Notes under the pieces: generated by a model | Seen by the model: the letters and a program-made list of their open reading frames with translations, nothing else | Databases searched by the model: none | Told to the model about the DNA's origin: nothing | NCBI GenBank assembly: GCA_030407005.1 | Contig: JAUDYN010000009.1 | Coordinates: 2,294,001-2,358,000 of the forward strand | Length of the DNA stretch: 64,000 nucleotides | Source of the DNA: Desarmillaria ectypa | Lineage: Eukaryota > Basidiomycota > Agaricomycetes > Agaricales > Physalacriaceae | Direction: 5' to 3' | Program-made: the position numbers and the translations under genes | Part shown: positions 47,069-60,279 of the stretch, in pieces | Layout: the number at the start of each line of letters is the position of its first letter | Numbering within the stretch: position 1 is the stretch's first letter

Positions 47069-47952
47069 TCACCGGTAGTATGACCTCAAAGCACGGTCGA
47101 TATTCGGAAATTCGAGTGGCTTATTCGATGTTTGGCACTCGAGGATAAGCGTTTTGAGAGCCTCAGCAGCTGTAGGATTGGATTTAAATTTCGGGCTATT
47201 GAGCACAAACGACATCGGAGGAAGGCCTTTATTGGGCCCCGGGGAGGACAGACATTGGTCGCATCTGAAAATGGAGCAAGCGTTGCCGAAGGAGAAATTA
47301 TGGTAAAATGAAATAGCTCACGCTTTGGAAATAGCTGACCATTCGTCCGGTGTTAACTTTACGTCCCTAAAGTAAGAAATTTCAGTGAACTTGACGTGAA
47401 AAGCGGACTAGAGGAACGCACTTTAAGGCTTTAACCAGGAAGTCCTTGTGGTCCGACATGGCCTTAATACTGGAGAATAAACTTAGCGTGTAGAATGCCC
47501 TTTATATACCTCACGGGTATTGTGGCATGGACGTCTTTGACCTTTACATATTTTCCAAGCCAGACAAAAGCATCATTCATCGAATTCGATATCAAAAACT
47601 CGTGGCGCCAGCGGTGAACAATAGCTTTTGACACAATATGCAAGCATGCCACTGAGAATTTTTTCGACACAAGATTAAATATATTTTATGTCGTCTTCGG
47701 ATCATGCATTATGCCCGAGAGTGACAAAATATACAAAAATTTGAACGAGTCATATCAGGGCCAAAGCAACACAGCTTGGGTGCTTGATCAGATCTCTCCC
47801 ATGGGGCACGGACTCATACGACCTCAAACAAGACAAACTGGCTTACGCAGACTTCGATATGAAGTGCTAAGATTTTGACTGTGGAGCAGCACTACATGAA
47901 TGTAATGAAAGACATCAATCTCATTGAATGCTGTTTGGCGACGGGAGTCCAT
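47069..47952 (-). CDS. Small five-exon gene of unknown function (178 residues)
   Basis: Proposed CDS is complement(join(47069..47264, 47322..47366, 47422..47469, 47510..47651, 47847..47952)). All four introns obey GT-AG, three being 40-57 bp; exon lengths sum to 537 nt and phases agree at every junction. The first intron (195 bp) is unusually long for this region and may hide another exon, so the N-terminus MDSRRQTAFNE is the least certain part. The protein has a Trp/Arg-containing KAIVHRWRHEFL segment, a DEWSAISKACDQC stretch with CxxC and a Pro/Lys-rich PGPNKGLPPM linker. I see no membrane segment and no known domain. The consistency of five short exons is the evidence that it is, or recently was, a real gene. 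Confidence 0.6.
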
Positions 47953-48324
47953 CCTATCGAGACTAGATCGAAATCAGTGCTGGTCCACTGTCGGCCAAAT
48001 AATGGCCTGCACGGCTCTTGTCCTCTAGATTGAGCTGGGTGGTAAACCGGTGAGAAAATGAGAGAGGATTTTTCAACTCGACGTTTGTCATACATTTTTG
48101 AATAGGAAATCCTGGTGATAGCAACGCCTAATGGCAGGGTGGTAAATATTCTCCAGGAAAAAATATTTACATCCAACGGAAAGATAGAAGATACAACAAC
48201 GATTATAATGAGCGGTAAGTTTAAGTCAAAGTATCTCTACTGAGGAGACAGAGATGGGGAAAAATAAGTAACGAGTGAGCGACAATGAAATGAACGTTGT
48301 GAGATATAGGAAATGAGCTAGGCA

Positions 48325-49913
48325 TCATACGTATCTTAGAAGCCTTCGCTTGTGTGGTCGGAGCACCATAGTGAATGTGGCCGTTCTTTGGACCTTCCTA
48401 ATAGGTATTTTTTGGCGGCGAACAGGCCCACCCACCTGTGCTCCGATACCGAAGGTTGGCCTGAGCTCCTCCCCAGGATGAAGGACGGCTCTACAGACAC
48501 CAAAGTGATTCTTCAACCTTAACATCTGCGTAATGGTCAAACAGAACGGACACAGTGCCTGGGTTACGCAATGATCCTTTTTGAAGTGTTCGAGATACGT
48601 TGCGCCCTCCACGGGTTTGCCGGAACATCGTACTCTCAGTCGAGATCCAACGGAGCATGTCACCGTAGTACCCTCAATACCCGGATGGTACCTCTCAAGA
48701 TGCCTCTTCATAACGATACCTCTGGTATAATGCCCGCAATCCAAGGGACAACGGCGTAGGCTGGAATCCCTCTTGAAGCTGCGTCTGTAGTAGAAAATAC
48801 GGTCTGGTGGTAGGCCATATTTCTGCGCGATTTCGCGTACGGCCTCGTGCGAGAACTCTTCTTTGAAGCAACTTCTCGGACTGTGATGATGTATGATAAG
48901 AAAGGAGAATGGTTCTTTGACAATGTAAAGCGTACCACGGTACCGGCACCGGTGTTGGGTTGACTGTGGTGGAAGTAGACGAAGAAGGCAAACTGAAGAT
49001 CCCGTCAGATTGACTTAATCCGAACAACTGTCTGATAACTTACGAGGGAGTGGAAGCGGTAATTTCAGCCACAATGTTGGTCTTGGGGACATCATAGGAA
49101 ATCGAGGGCTTCTGGGAACGAGTTTTCGAGCGATGACTGGGGGACCTGGACGATGTCATTAGGTTCTCCACGATACACAATCACCGTGGCACTTACGGGG
49201 ACGTAGGCGGAGTTCGCTGATAAGAATCATTGTCCCGTGAACTCTTGCCAGGGGAGCGATACCGAAGGTTATAAGGTTCGAAGCGATTGCTCCTGACAGG
49301 TTTGTCAGTTCGTCGCCGCTGCGAGGTCGCGGGAGGAGTTGCTAGCATAGTCGCAGGGTTCCCTGATATAAACTCCCGCTGCGCAACCTCAGGATAAGTG
49401 GCATTCATATCCTCTACGAGATCGTCCTCGTGATATGCCGCATCCTTATCGTAGACCGGGGGCCGGGGAAGAAGGACGTTTACAGGCGACACGAAGGAGT
49501 CCTCTGGCTGACTGAATGGAAAGGCGAACAACAGATAATCGGGATCAAATGAGGGAATGGTGGCATTTATCCGTTCCCGGGGAGGCGTAGCCAAGCCTAC
49601 CAATCTAGAATCATAAATCAGCTGAGAGATTGGCTTCCAAGAAATCATCTTACGGATTATTGTATGTCAATGGCATCGGTATAATAGGCCCTACCTCAGG
49701 GTTGAAACTATTGAAGTCAACATTTATGAGAGAAAAAGCGAGGAAGACGATGTGATAAACTTACTACGTGTCACCACCCTCGAACGCGTCGGTACCAGCC
49801 GAGAAATGAGGGCATGTTCTGCACAGGTTATGAGTTTTACTCTAGGGTGAGGCAGACCAGATAACTATAACACACGAAATGAATGCGTTCCAGTCGTCGT
49901 AAATAGTAGACAT
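48325..49913 (-). CDS. Seven-exon zinc-finger protein (422 residues)
   Basis: Proposed CDS is complement(join(48325..48880, 48936..48992, 49044..49145, 49197..49604, 49654..49707, 49765..49818, 49876..49913)). The six introns are 49-57 bp, all GT-AG, several with CTGAT-type branch points. Exons total 1,269 nt and every phase closes. The N-terminal ~235 residues are Pro/Ser/Arg-rich and probably disordered. From about residue 282 come finger-like motifs: CPLDC...HLERYH (C-X3-C-X11-H-X4-H), a CSG...HFKKDH arm and CPFC...HFGVC (C2HC). The tail is basic (RRQKIPIRKVQR, RPHKRRLL). Nuclear, nucleic-acid-binding function is an inference from fingers plus basic tail. The spacing is not that of classical C2H2 arrays, and no orthologue name is offered. 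Confidence 0.7.
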
Positions 49914-51386
49914 AGTGCAGAAAATATCGGGAGCAGAAGGTTGAGCTCTTGAGGCTTGAGAGAAAAAAAGGAACGATGAAATGTCTGGCGTCACTCACCA
50001 GTATTTAACGGGAACTATTTGATAATGTTCATTTCATTGTTAGTATTGTGCCTCAAAAATCCCTTTCAATGGAGTACCTTCTCGCGTCCCAGATTTCCGG
50101 CATGAAGAGGTCTGTATTCTAAAGGAATTCTCTGCCAGGGTATTCATTGATAGATGTTTGATTTAAAAATTTAACCTATTGTGTCCTTCACATAAGTACT
50201 GTATGCAGTACAAGGAACTCACACCCGTAAATCAATCTTTAGAATAATTCCCTGTTAATAGAGAGACAAGCTACAGCGATAAGTATCTCTCGAGATATTC
50301 CACAGAAAGGGTGGCATAGTATAGCGCAATGTATTATCATACATCATGCATTCACTGCTAGCGGCTCATGACAGCTCTAGAAAGAAGAAAGCGGTGGTCT
50401 TGCACCTAAGAAACGCCCACAATTAGTCGAAGTTGCATGTTCGGCAACAGCTGTAGCATCCAATGACGCTACACACATCGTTAACGTGAGTAGCCCCACG
50501 GGCGAGACGCACTTCAGGAGTCGTAGAGGTCAGATTGCACTGGATGTAGATGATTGACACCCAAATGGTGATTTGTAGTGACGCCACACGTGCTAGGTCA
50601 GACGACATATTATTTGTCTTGTCTCGAAGGATATCAACACAGGCCAAAAAACAGCGAGAACAACTGGGCGCGTCGAGGTACATTTCCGTTACTAAGTGAG
50701 CGGGAAACGAGGACGGAAATGACCGAGAAAAATGAACAAGTTCGGGAAACTTCGTGATCAGAGTTCATCTCGGCCCGCTCAGCCGCTCAATCGCGCTGCG
50801 AATTCCTCATGTTCCTTTCCTATATTGATAGGCCTGATTCTCCGTCCTCCCTCTCCGCCTTTCGTGAGGGCATGCGGTCAAATATTTACACTGGGAATTT
50901 CCTACACATGGTGCTTCATCGCTTGCAACCCCTACAAGTCCACATACAGACATACACAGCTTTATCTACTTTGTTTCAAGGTTAGCTATCTCCACCTCCC
51001 CATTGCCGAGTCCATTGATACACCTGCCGGACGTCCACCGCTTGAAAATGAGTATAAAATTCAATTTTGTTATGATACAAACTATGTTTGTAACCATACT
51101 TGTAAGAGAGTATGTGTAAAGATAACCAGAAAAGCCAAATGAAGTGGAAGACCCACGGGGTCAGTAAGGACTTATCCGTAAAGAGTCTGAGCCTCGAGTG
51201 ACAGGACTGGCAACCCGGTGACCCAGTCCGGCTGAACAGAAAGTCCAGAACAAGCGATGCACATGGCTCCAGTTGGAACCGACATCCCGGCAGTAGTGGC
51301 TTTTTGATGGCACCGGTCCGAAAATCGAGACAAGTAAGATTGAGTATGATTCTACTTACCTGGTAACCTTCCAAGGTCTTAGAGAC
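49914..51386. other. Intergenic, no recognised gene
   Basis: Contains the upstream region of the zinc-finger gene and two opposed frames of about 140 codons at 50732-51142 (plus) and 50982-51422 (minus). They overlap each other and lack motifs; the minus one reads into the LTR at 51387, so neither is called. Confidence 0.35.
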
Positions 51387-51634
51387 TGTTGGAATTTGAG
51401 AGTTGAGCCAATATGATGGCAATCCGGCATCATGCTGAACTTGCTGATTAAGAGAGAAATATTAGGAAAGTTGTAGAAGATTCTAGCAAATTAGCATTTA
51501 GTATATAAGTAGGTACAGTAGTGTACATCTGCATGCATTTGCAGAGCTCAGCCAAGTGCAATACTATTGGCCTGATACCATGCATGTACTAACTGGGAAT
51601 GAACTGATCTACTCATCCCCCATTTTTCACAACA
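51387..51634 (+). repeat. Solo Copia-type LTR (family C) with TSD GAGAC
   Basis: 248 bp, TGTTGGAATTTGAGAG to TTTTTCACAACA, flanked by GAGAC at 51382-51386 and 51635-51639. It contains an AGTATATAAGTAGG promoter box. It matches 60280-60504 in reverse. TG...CA ends and a 5 bp duplication mark it as an LTR; the Copia assignment rests on the CAACA end and size only. Confidence 0.85.
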
Positions 51635-52339
51635 GAGACCAACAGTTGGCTCTCCAGGTAGGTAAGAAATATGACCTGTTGAATCAGAGAAGTCTGTCCC
51701 AGGGCCAGGAAGAAGTGGAAACAGTGCACAAACATGTCAGGTTGTGGCAAACGGGTACAATCAGGTTTACCTGGTAGCTAATAGCTGGAATATAAGCTCA
51801 TATCTGCCTGGTTGCATCAGCAAGTGTAATAATAGTATCTGGAAAGATTGGAAATGTAGATAGAGGTAGAATAGTAAAATACCAGTCTGTATTAGCTGGA
51901 AATCAGGTCTTCTGGCCACTAGAATGCTACCAAGCAAATAGTATGGTTTTATTGGCTAAGAGCTTTGAGTCACAGACTCACCTGGAATAAAATTTAGTGA
52001 CCTGGTCACTTTGTGTGTGCAAGAACATTTCAAAAAGCAATCAGTTCAGAAAGTTACAGACAGAAAGCCCAAGATACAGACCAGAATTCATGTTTGGTAC
52101 CAGTAAAACTGTAATCAGGCAGACAGTATCAGTTCAGACACTACAACCATGCAGTTAGTATACATTCAGGAACTGCACCAGGCAGCCTGTCAGTGACAGA
52201 TTGTTTTCAGTAACACAGAAAGTAGCAACTTGTGTCATTTCAAGCATATTCAATCACATAAACTTCTATTCAATCATAACCCAGAAACAAGTATCTACAG
52301 TACAAGTATTGACCAGATGTAACTTACCCCTTCAAACTG
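51635..52339. other. CpG-poor, CA/TG-rich sequence between two solo LTRs, probably old repeat
   Basis: Almost no CpG in 700 bp, in contrast to the genes on either side, and no reading frame of note. The composition matches the decayed Gypsy sequence at the left end of the window. I could not assign it to a family. Confidence 0.4.
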
Positions 52340-52768
52340 TGTTACAATTTTTCCATTATCTTATCCTCAGGTGCCTATCTTATCACCCTGATCCCCATCA
52401 CTATTTATGGCCATCACTGTCACCTTGCCCACAAAACATGACTTCAGCTATTATGCTCATGGCTAGTGATGGTTGCTCACCCAATGGACATTTCTTATTG
52501 TTTCATGCATGGATTACTCATGGATGGACATATTACTAGCCACATAGTTTTCATATATAAGCCAGATAGTTCCTGCTGTACAATCCCCAGCTTCAAACTA
52601 AAGTTTATTCATACCAAAACTCCACTTCATAGAACTTGACTAAAACCCTTAGTCTCTCTTCCTCGGATCCGAAGACCATAGCCGATTTCCTCCGGGTGAT
52701 TGTCCGAACACGAGACATCCCGGAGAAATATCGCGTGTCTGCAGATCACATGGAGTGCGGGCCTAACA
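52340..52768 (+). repeat. Solo Gypsy LTR-A with TSD AACTG
   Basis: 429 bp, TGTTACAATTTTTCCATTATC to GGGCCTAACA, flanked by AACTG at 52335-52339 and 52769-52773. It shares the GGTGATTGTCCGAACACGAG block with the other copies. It keeps several CpG sites near its 3' end, so it is probably younger than the copies at the left end. Confidence 0.9.
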
Positions 52769-54780
52769 AACTGCAATTGTTGAGTGTGTTAGTGTGTGTA
52801 GGTGTTATAGCATTTCACACTTCTAATATAGTCACTACCTTTCACCATGAGGGAATTACTCATGATGGGGCTTGACCAAAGCAGCAGCTCATAGGGTTGG
52901 TTCTGCTCCGTAGCAGCTAAGTATCAATATTTCATAGATAGCTTGCTGTAAATTTCCTTCCTTCCTTTCTTTCTCTCCCGACATCTTTGTCATCACTCTC
53001 TACAATAACCTTCTTATTTTTATGGCCACTGCTAATGAGGTGACGTGTAGTTGCAGCGATATTCTGGTTCAAGGTGTTCTATGTTGTTCCAATGGATTGA
53101 CGCAAATGTTTTTAGGTGCTAATTGCAGCCGTGTGTATTCTCATCATGAGCCTTTTAGCGTGGTCTAATGGTGAATAACGATAAAACTGACAACCAAGAA
53201 AAATGTAGAAGAATGTCAAGAGACTATGGAGTGCTGCTGAACCCCGTATGTGCGTCATTGCCTTTGGCAATTCATTCTACGTTGAACTGAACATATTCGC
53301 GAACTTATTCTCTGACGATCTAACGCAATTTTTGACGTCCTGATATCAGAATCTGTAACCAGGGATTTCACCGAGAAATCCTCTTTGAGTCGGATGCCCT
53401 GCAAAGACTTGTCTCCCAACATAGGCCCACCGAACACCCAGCTTCCTTAAGGCTTCCATTATCTTTCAGAGGCCGCACGATATTCCTGCTCCAAGATAAT
53501 TCCCTTTCTTGATCTTCGCCTCTGTCGACTCCTCGCAGCTCATTTAACATCCCCGCTCTACACCCATGGACATACATAAAGCTGTGATTCTACTCCAGGT
53601 TCGGTGGCATCCCAACAGACCTTTCTAGAATTCCGTGTCGGGAAATGCACGATACATCCTTACATCGCCAACAAGTCGCTTCCTTTTCAGTGACTCTGCT
53701 CTTCTCCGCCGAGAGTCAACCATCATCACAACACTCTGATACCGTTGTTCCTATCCAGAGGGCTGATGGTTATGGACCCTGCAATGTCTGGGCCCGAACC
53801 CTACGGGTCTCTGCAGTTGGAGATCGAAGATCGCCCGTCACCATCATCGCCTGGTGTACGCAAGAGCAGATCCGTCTGATGATTTTGATCAATCGCTTCA
53901 GCCCTACCCGAATGATGTCGGCTACCTACCATAATACGGCGTTGGCCATGCGATCTGACAAACATAACGATTAGATCGCATTGTTTTTTTTTTCTCCATC
54001 TTCCTCCTTCAATGCCTACCGACTCTCGGAACAGGGTTCTCTTCCGGTTGCGTTCTGTTGCCGCTTCAGAGATCTGCACTCATCCCATGTGCGGTGTGAT
54101 TGTTCCTTTCAGGATCGCGTAATTCCAGGTTCACACATGGCACTCGTGGTCCAGGGAGTTTCTGCAGCAACTATCAGAATCAGCGGTAGACGCGTTGGCA
54201 GGGTGCATGCGAGTCATGGGTACTATTTGAAGGGAAGAATTAATATATATGAATGTTGTCCTCGCCAATGCGCACAACCTCTTGGATGACATTTGGTAAA
54301 GCCTGTTTCGAGGGATGTCATGCGAAAGAGAAAGTACCTCATGCCTCGTTTAAGCACACACCTAGTCACTCGGCTATCGGGACAAAAGACCGGTTCCCTT
54401 GGGTAACACACCATCACTTTCGTCTAATTAAAAACTTGAATTCAAGCTCGTTAAACTGACATAATGACGGGGTTAACGAAAAAGGCCAAGTCAATACGGA
54501 AGAAATAACATATGGATTGAAAGATAGTAATGATCATGATAATGGATGGAATAAACCAAAAAAAAAAAAGCGGACAAGTAAATTTATGTCAACGAGCGAC
54601 TCCGCGGATATATATAATATCAAAGAGTCCGGCTCCTTGTAACCGGAGGCGGAATTCCTAAGGGAGGGAGTGTGTATGCATTGGGTGGGAGGGGTATAAT
54701 AAGTAAGATGAGAAGCAAGCATAAAGAAACATTCGAAAAAAGAGGGAGACATATAATTCCACGCACCACTACCACCAAAT
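52769..54780. other. Intergenic, no recognised gene; 3' flank of the Msb1/Mug8-like gene
   Basis: Frames at 53645-53974 (plus) and 53801-54079 (minus) overlap and show no motif. A run of A at 54557-54568 and AT-rich sequence near 54610 precede the stop of the next gene and may hold its 3' UTR. Confidence 0.35.
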
Positions 54781-57700
54781 CTACTCTTCCTCTTCTTCCT
54801 CCAAAACATTATGCAATGGGGCTCCATGCACGTACCGTCCCGGACTCGCGCGGCCCTGATCTTCATCGATCACAGTTACACGTGGCGATGACGATACTCC
54901 CTCCTCCTCTTCCGTCTCCTCCTCCTCCTCCACCGTCGGTATCGTAACAACCTTCGGTATGGGTGTCGGCTGCGCCCTCGGTGGAGTAACCTGCGAGGTC
55001 CCATTACGCTCCCGATCTCGGTACATCTCAATCAGCGCGGCAGTCTTGCTGGGAACTTGCAACGGCGCAGTCGAGGGCGAAGGCTGCTCATCGAGGTTAA
55101 TGATGGGCGGAACCCTAGGGAGCGGCCTAACGCCTGACCCCAAGAGTTCGTCCTCGGAATCGCTGTCGTGCCCAAACCTAGCCCGGGGATCCTCGCTATC
55201 ACCATTAAGATGTGCTGCAGGTCGCCGTTCCGGATGAAGGTCAAAGTATCCAGGCCGTTTAGGTGGTGCAGGTTGGGGTACCGGTTCCTCCTTCTCCTTC
55301 TCCTCCATCTCCACCGGCTCTGGTTCGTCTTCCTCATCTTCATGCTGATCATAGTGGAGCGACTGGATCGACTGCTCAGTCACCGAAGGGCCATCTGTAT
55401 CGTAATCCAGCGAGGTGTCATAGTACTGTGGATGACGAGGGTCGTCGACATAATCGTTCATAGCCAGTCTCGAGGGCACCCTCTCGACTTCAATAGACTC
55501 CTCCTCCTCATCCCTTACGGGAATTCTCTCCGTTCGCTGGCTCTCCGGGCTCTGGCTCATCTTCCTGACGCCTTTAAGTGCCTTTTGCACTTCCAGACTA
55601 ACGAGGTCAACGTCCTCTCCCCTCCCTTTCCCTCGCCCACCATACTCCTGACTAGCCATACGTCGCTCTTGAGTTCCCACCAGTATATCAACCCAGGCGT
55701 CGTCAGCGATCTCCTGTTTCTTCGGCATGCCGTCTACGGGCGGGTAATCCTCGTACACGTCTTCGCCATCCAGACTTGCCAGACGCGTCTCAAAATCTAC
55801 GCTGCTGTACTCGGCAGGAGGAAGGCCGCTGATAAGAGACTTTCGTCCCATAACAGAGCCGCCATTGGTAGGAGTCCCTGAACCGCCTAATCGAAACCGA
55901 CGCCTATTTGACGGTGTGCCTCCGACGGTACTTGCAGTCAAGGAAGAATCGTCACTTCTGGTGGATGACTGGTGACTCAGCGATTGTAAAACGGGAGGAG
56001 GTTCGACTTCACTCGGGGAGCCGATCATCGTATGCGTCTGGATATCCTTCGATCCAAGAGTGATGACTTTGGTCTTCCGGTTGCCATCACCCTTCAACAG
56101 GCCCTCGAACTCAACCTCTTTGAACGATTCCTTTGGGCTCAGCGCCTTGGGCTTTGACCGCTCAGACTTGTCCTTCTTCGACTTGGTCTTCGTCTTTGGC
56201 GACGTTGACATGGGCGAAAATAGTGATGGAAGGCGTCGTCGATTCGATCCAGAAGATGAGGAGCTTATTTTCTGCCGATATTCAAGGGGAACAAATTCTT
56301 CGAACAGAAGTAGAGCGTCCGGTTGGAACTCGATCTGAATGGAGGCTCATGAGTAGAATATATACGGTAGACGAAGGAACATACCAGGGCCCAGTTACAT
56401 TCTCTGTCAGACTCGCTGACCTCTGATACGCCTGCCCAGCCACAAAAAATGTCACAGAAGACGTCTAAAAATGCTTCCTCGATGACTTCTTCCTGTCCTA
56501 CGACGGGTTCTGTGTCCCATCCAAACGCCGGTATATGCTTTGCGGCCTTTTTCAGCTTCTTGGCGTATTCGACTGGGTGATAAGAGGAGATGGTGGCTGA
56601 CATCGGGGGCGAAAACTCCAATGTCGCACTCAGAGGCGTTATATCTGATCTTGTGAATCCAGTTGACGAGAAGTCGTTCCAGCTGAGCGTTTGTCGTTTC
56701 GTGCTCCGTTCCTGCAACCAATGAGAAAATAGAGAGGTAGGAAAAGTAACATACTCACTGTCCTAGCGCTCTCGTTCAAATCAAACTGCAGCTTTTCTTG
56801 ACCCAATCCACCAAATCCCAGCGACTCGAATTCTCCCCACTTGAGATCGGTCAGGCTCCGGAACCTGTCCCCATCCTCATCTCCTGCTTCAAACTGAGAT
56901 GGCATATTCATGCGTCTCTTGTACCCATCAGAGTACTTGACGGGGGATTTACCGACAATTTTACCCAGGTTACACTCCCATGTCGAGGCAGACTTGACTA
57001 GGTCCTTCGTATATGTTCGCACGTTACGGCGAATGCTGAGGATGCGGCAAATACGAGCACCCTTCCGTGGTTGCGGTCTCAAAGACTGGTCGGCAAGCAT
57101 GATTGGATATCCCTTTATCCACTCCTTGAGCCGCGTAGGGACGCCCATGGACGCAGAAGACGCCCTTGGGGTATCCTGGAAGCGAATGAAGGAGAGAATG
57201 ATGTGTTCCATGGCGTTCGTGGCGCGTAGATAGTAGACGTAGGTGTGGTGGAAGGGCCGTGCCGGTGGGCCCAGACCGAAGAAGAGGGGCCCGAACAGTG
57301 GGGAAAGTGTTGGTGGCGTGTGTCCTGACGACGACGAATTCGCCGTCAAGCGGGTCAGGACGCTGAGTACCGTGATGACAATCGAGCGCAAATGGGCGGG
57401 CAATGGCGGTAGGAACGTCGAAAAATGGGTGGGTGGGAAATTCGCGGCGAGCTCTGAATCTCGAAAATCAGTATAATGCTCCCAGGAAATAAGACCGCGT
57501 TCCTCCTGTCCATCGACAATCCGTACCAGCCGACCGAGCCCCCATCGCAACAGCATTCCTAGCTCATGCGGGCCCGCAAACCGAGCCTCTTCCCGGAACC
57601 GGTGTTGTTTCGAGGCGGGGTCGGCGCAGGCGTCAATAAATGTTCGTATGAGTCGCTTGGTGGACGTCGAGGACAGGTCGAGCGCCATGGAAGAGAATAT

Positions 57701-57994
57701 AAAAGGCGTCGTTATGCCCCCACGGGTGCCCAATTCCTCGCTGACGACGTCGACGAGGTGCGAGACCTGCTCGAGGCCAAGTACGACGTGCCTCTCATGC
57801 GCGAGGTACCCATAATCGTTCTCCGTGGCATCGCGCGGTCTATCGAGCGTGAATGGTAGAAATCCGTCTGGCGGTAACAATGGCGACTGTGACGACCTTG
57901 ACGACACTCGCCCGAATTCGTCAGTAGTAGTGTCGAGTCGAAGACTCTTCTGCGGCGTCGGGGCCGACCTTGACCTTGAGAATATGCTCGGCAT
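54781..57994 (-). CDS. Msb1/Mug8-like cell-polarity protein, three exons (1,038 residues)
   Basis: Proposed CDS is complement(join(54781..56334, 56385..56711, 56759..57994)). The introns are 47 bp (GTGAGT...TTGCAG) and 50 bp (GTATGT...TTCAG), both phase 0. The start MPSIFSRSRSAPTP is the first ATG after an in-frame break. Residues about 60-410 form a folded region: HLVDVVSEELGTRGGITTPF, a TFIDAC segment, then SWEHYTDFRDSE and later helices. This resembles the RhoGAP-like DUF1708 domain of yeast Msb1 and fission-yeast Mug8, which act with Rho GTPases and formins in polarised growth. Exon 2 carries an EEAFLDVFCDIFCGWAGV helix. The C-terminal half is disordered, Ser/Pro/Glu-rich, with a KTKTKSKKDKSERSKPK basic tract and a terminal run of Glu. 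Gene structure is firm; the family name is from memory of the domain pattern. Confidence 0.8.
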
Positions 57995-60279
57995 CGTTAA
58001 GCGAGACGACGAGCTCGCGATTTTTTAAAAGAGGGTAAGAGGTCAGGGCATGCCGGCTTTTGCCGAATGCCACCGCGCTGATCCGGCCCGGCCGTGCACC
58101 CGTTTCTCACGGTCTTCGTCGTAAACGAATGATATGGTGACGGCTTCCATCGTCCGAAGCTCTCATCTCCTTCATGATGGCGGTGATACGGAAGAGGCCG
58201 TTCTACCCTCTCTGTCTTGACGAGATTTTATATTTCGTCGCTTCGCGCCAGATTTCGTCTGTCGCCTTACGAAAATCGACACAGTAGGAAGTAAGTAAGA
58301 GCGCCGTCATTTGTATCATCCTTGTTCAGAATATCGTTTCTTCGTATCAAACAGATGCCCTGTCGTGTGCTGCGCCGTAGTCCAAGGATCATATGAGTTA
58401 TGAAAAGCAAATCAGGCCAGCTTGACACAGCGGCGATGAATAGTACAGAGGGAAAGAGTGGATCATTAAGCCGTCGACGTCTGCAATTTGGCTTTAAATT
58501 CTTGCCCCCATACTGTTCGCTTCCGTCCCGCAGTATCGGGATGGTACTTCCGCACCTCGAATGGCCGTTGCCCACTTCTCAGCTAAACTTTCCACCCTAC
58601 TGAGTGCTCCGCGTTCATGCATTTCCTATGGTCGTAATCGCCATCATCACCAAGCTGGATCCATCGGCCAGCCAGGGTAAGCTTACTCGCGCCATTCATT
58701 ATGGCTTGACAGCTCGAATCGAGTCCAGGCTTCTAAACCATGATTACCCTGACAAGTCGGCCTTATGAATCTATCTTTCTCCGTGCATCACGTCCGACGC
58801 TTTGCACTCCCTCTTTATCGCCACGACCTGCGACCGAGGATTTGCGCCGTTCTCTGATGTCAATCAGCCGATTTTTATGTCACTGCAGAAATTGCACCTC
58901 CGCCGGTCCCTACAAGCTTTCGAATTTCGAAATATCATCAATTCGATGTGCTACGTACCGTGCCTTGATGTGAGTCCCTATTTACGTGCGGAGAGACTCT
59001 CCTCATCATGCAAGTAACCTTGGATAGATTCAGTCATTATCAATATCTGCCCTCGAGGTAAACGGACATCATTTACCGGCCTTTTAATCTCGTATGGCAA
59101 CCCGAGACTCGATGCTGACGACCATCCTTGAATAGTCGTCTCCATCATTTATCGTGCCCCTTTACCGTTTCCGGAAGCGGATCTTCCATAACCCCTACTT
59201 ATCAGAACGCTTGATGAAAAAATGTAATCGCGCTTCGACGTATATATCGTACGTATCTGACTTGAATATGGCACACTTCTGTGCCATAGCCTCCACCCTG
59301 TTCAATTGATGCACAAACGCTCCTATCCAAGAAAACATCACTGTCAATGAGAACATTGTACATCCACCTCGCAAAAACTTCCCGGCCTTTGTGCCTATCT
59401 CACGGCAACTAGGGCCGCAGCAAGACTCTCACCGGTGCAACCCACGGATGAACAGGAACCTATTCAGTTACATGGTCCCCGCGACCCATGCGCGTTTTTT
59501 TTTGCTCACATGACGGAAAACCAGTTCGAACACTCCCAGCAACCGCAGGCACTGGGAATGAAGACGCTGGTATTAGTGTCGCTCTCCCATCAGAAAATGT
59601 AACTCAGGGAGCTCCACCTCCATCTCCCGACAGAGGGGGCGGGGCGGAACATCAAAAATAAGCCATACTTACGGGCTGTATGTTCTTCGACTTCTATCAT
59701 AGCTTCCATCTATTCGAAACTGACGCGACATTCCACAGATATAGCGTGGTGGGAAAAAGATGTCAGCATTGACGCGTGACGTTAGGTGTGGGATGAGAAC
59801 ACGACCGGTTCACCATCTTCAAAAAGCCGAGGGAAAACACGACATATTCCCCTATGTTATGGTGTCATTCCATGGACTATATAAATGACGGGAAGTTTCA
59901 CTGGCCAGACCACGTACATTTCTTCTCGTTATTTAACCATCGAACTGCTGGGACCAGCCAGGCCTTTGCATGTGGGCCTATTAGCAGTAGCGCACCCATG
60001 CTTGGCGCATTATTAACAAAGTATTAAATTTATCCATCATCATATTTCAGGACACGGTCCGTTGCAGAGCCGCCAAGTACAGCCCATCTTGGTCATCCCG
60101 CACTCCTGGGACACCAGCCCTATTGGGTATGTTCAGGTGAGGTGGGTGACCAAGGCAACGTCGAACGCGAGTCCGAATGCACTGTTGTCATCAAAACCAA
60201 ACCCAGACCATGACAGAAAAGTCGTCTTGACTACTTAATAGTGCTTCATCATTTTATCACCCCCCCTCTTGTTCTTGTT
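57995..60279. other. Intergenic, no recognised gene
   Basis: Begins with the upstream region of the preceding minus-strand gene (Thr/Ala-poor, CG-rich). Frames at 58267-58575, 58740-58973 and 58802-59017 are short. The last includes an LQKLHLRRSL stretch reminiscent of a leucine-rich repeat, but nothing supports a gene. A T run lies at 59494-59502. Confidence 0.35.

Noticed and set aside
48695..49027. 110-codon frame overlapping the zinc-finger gene
   Set aside because: Its 5' part is exon 6 of the spliced gene; beyond the 55 bp intron at 48881-48935 the finger-encoding frame takes over.
50732..51422. Opposed ~140-codon frames
   Set aside because: They overlap each other on opposite strands, and one reads into a solo LTR.
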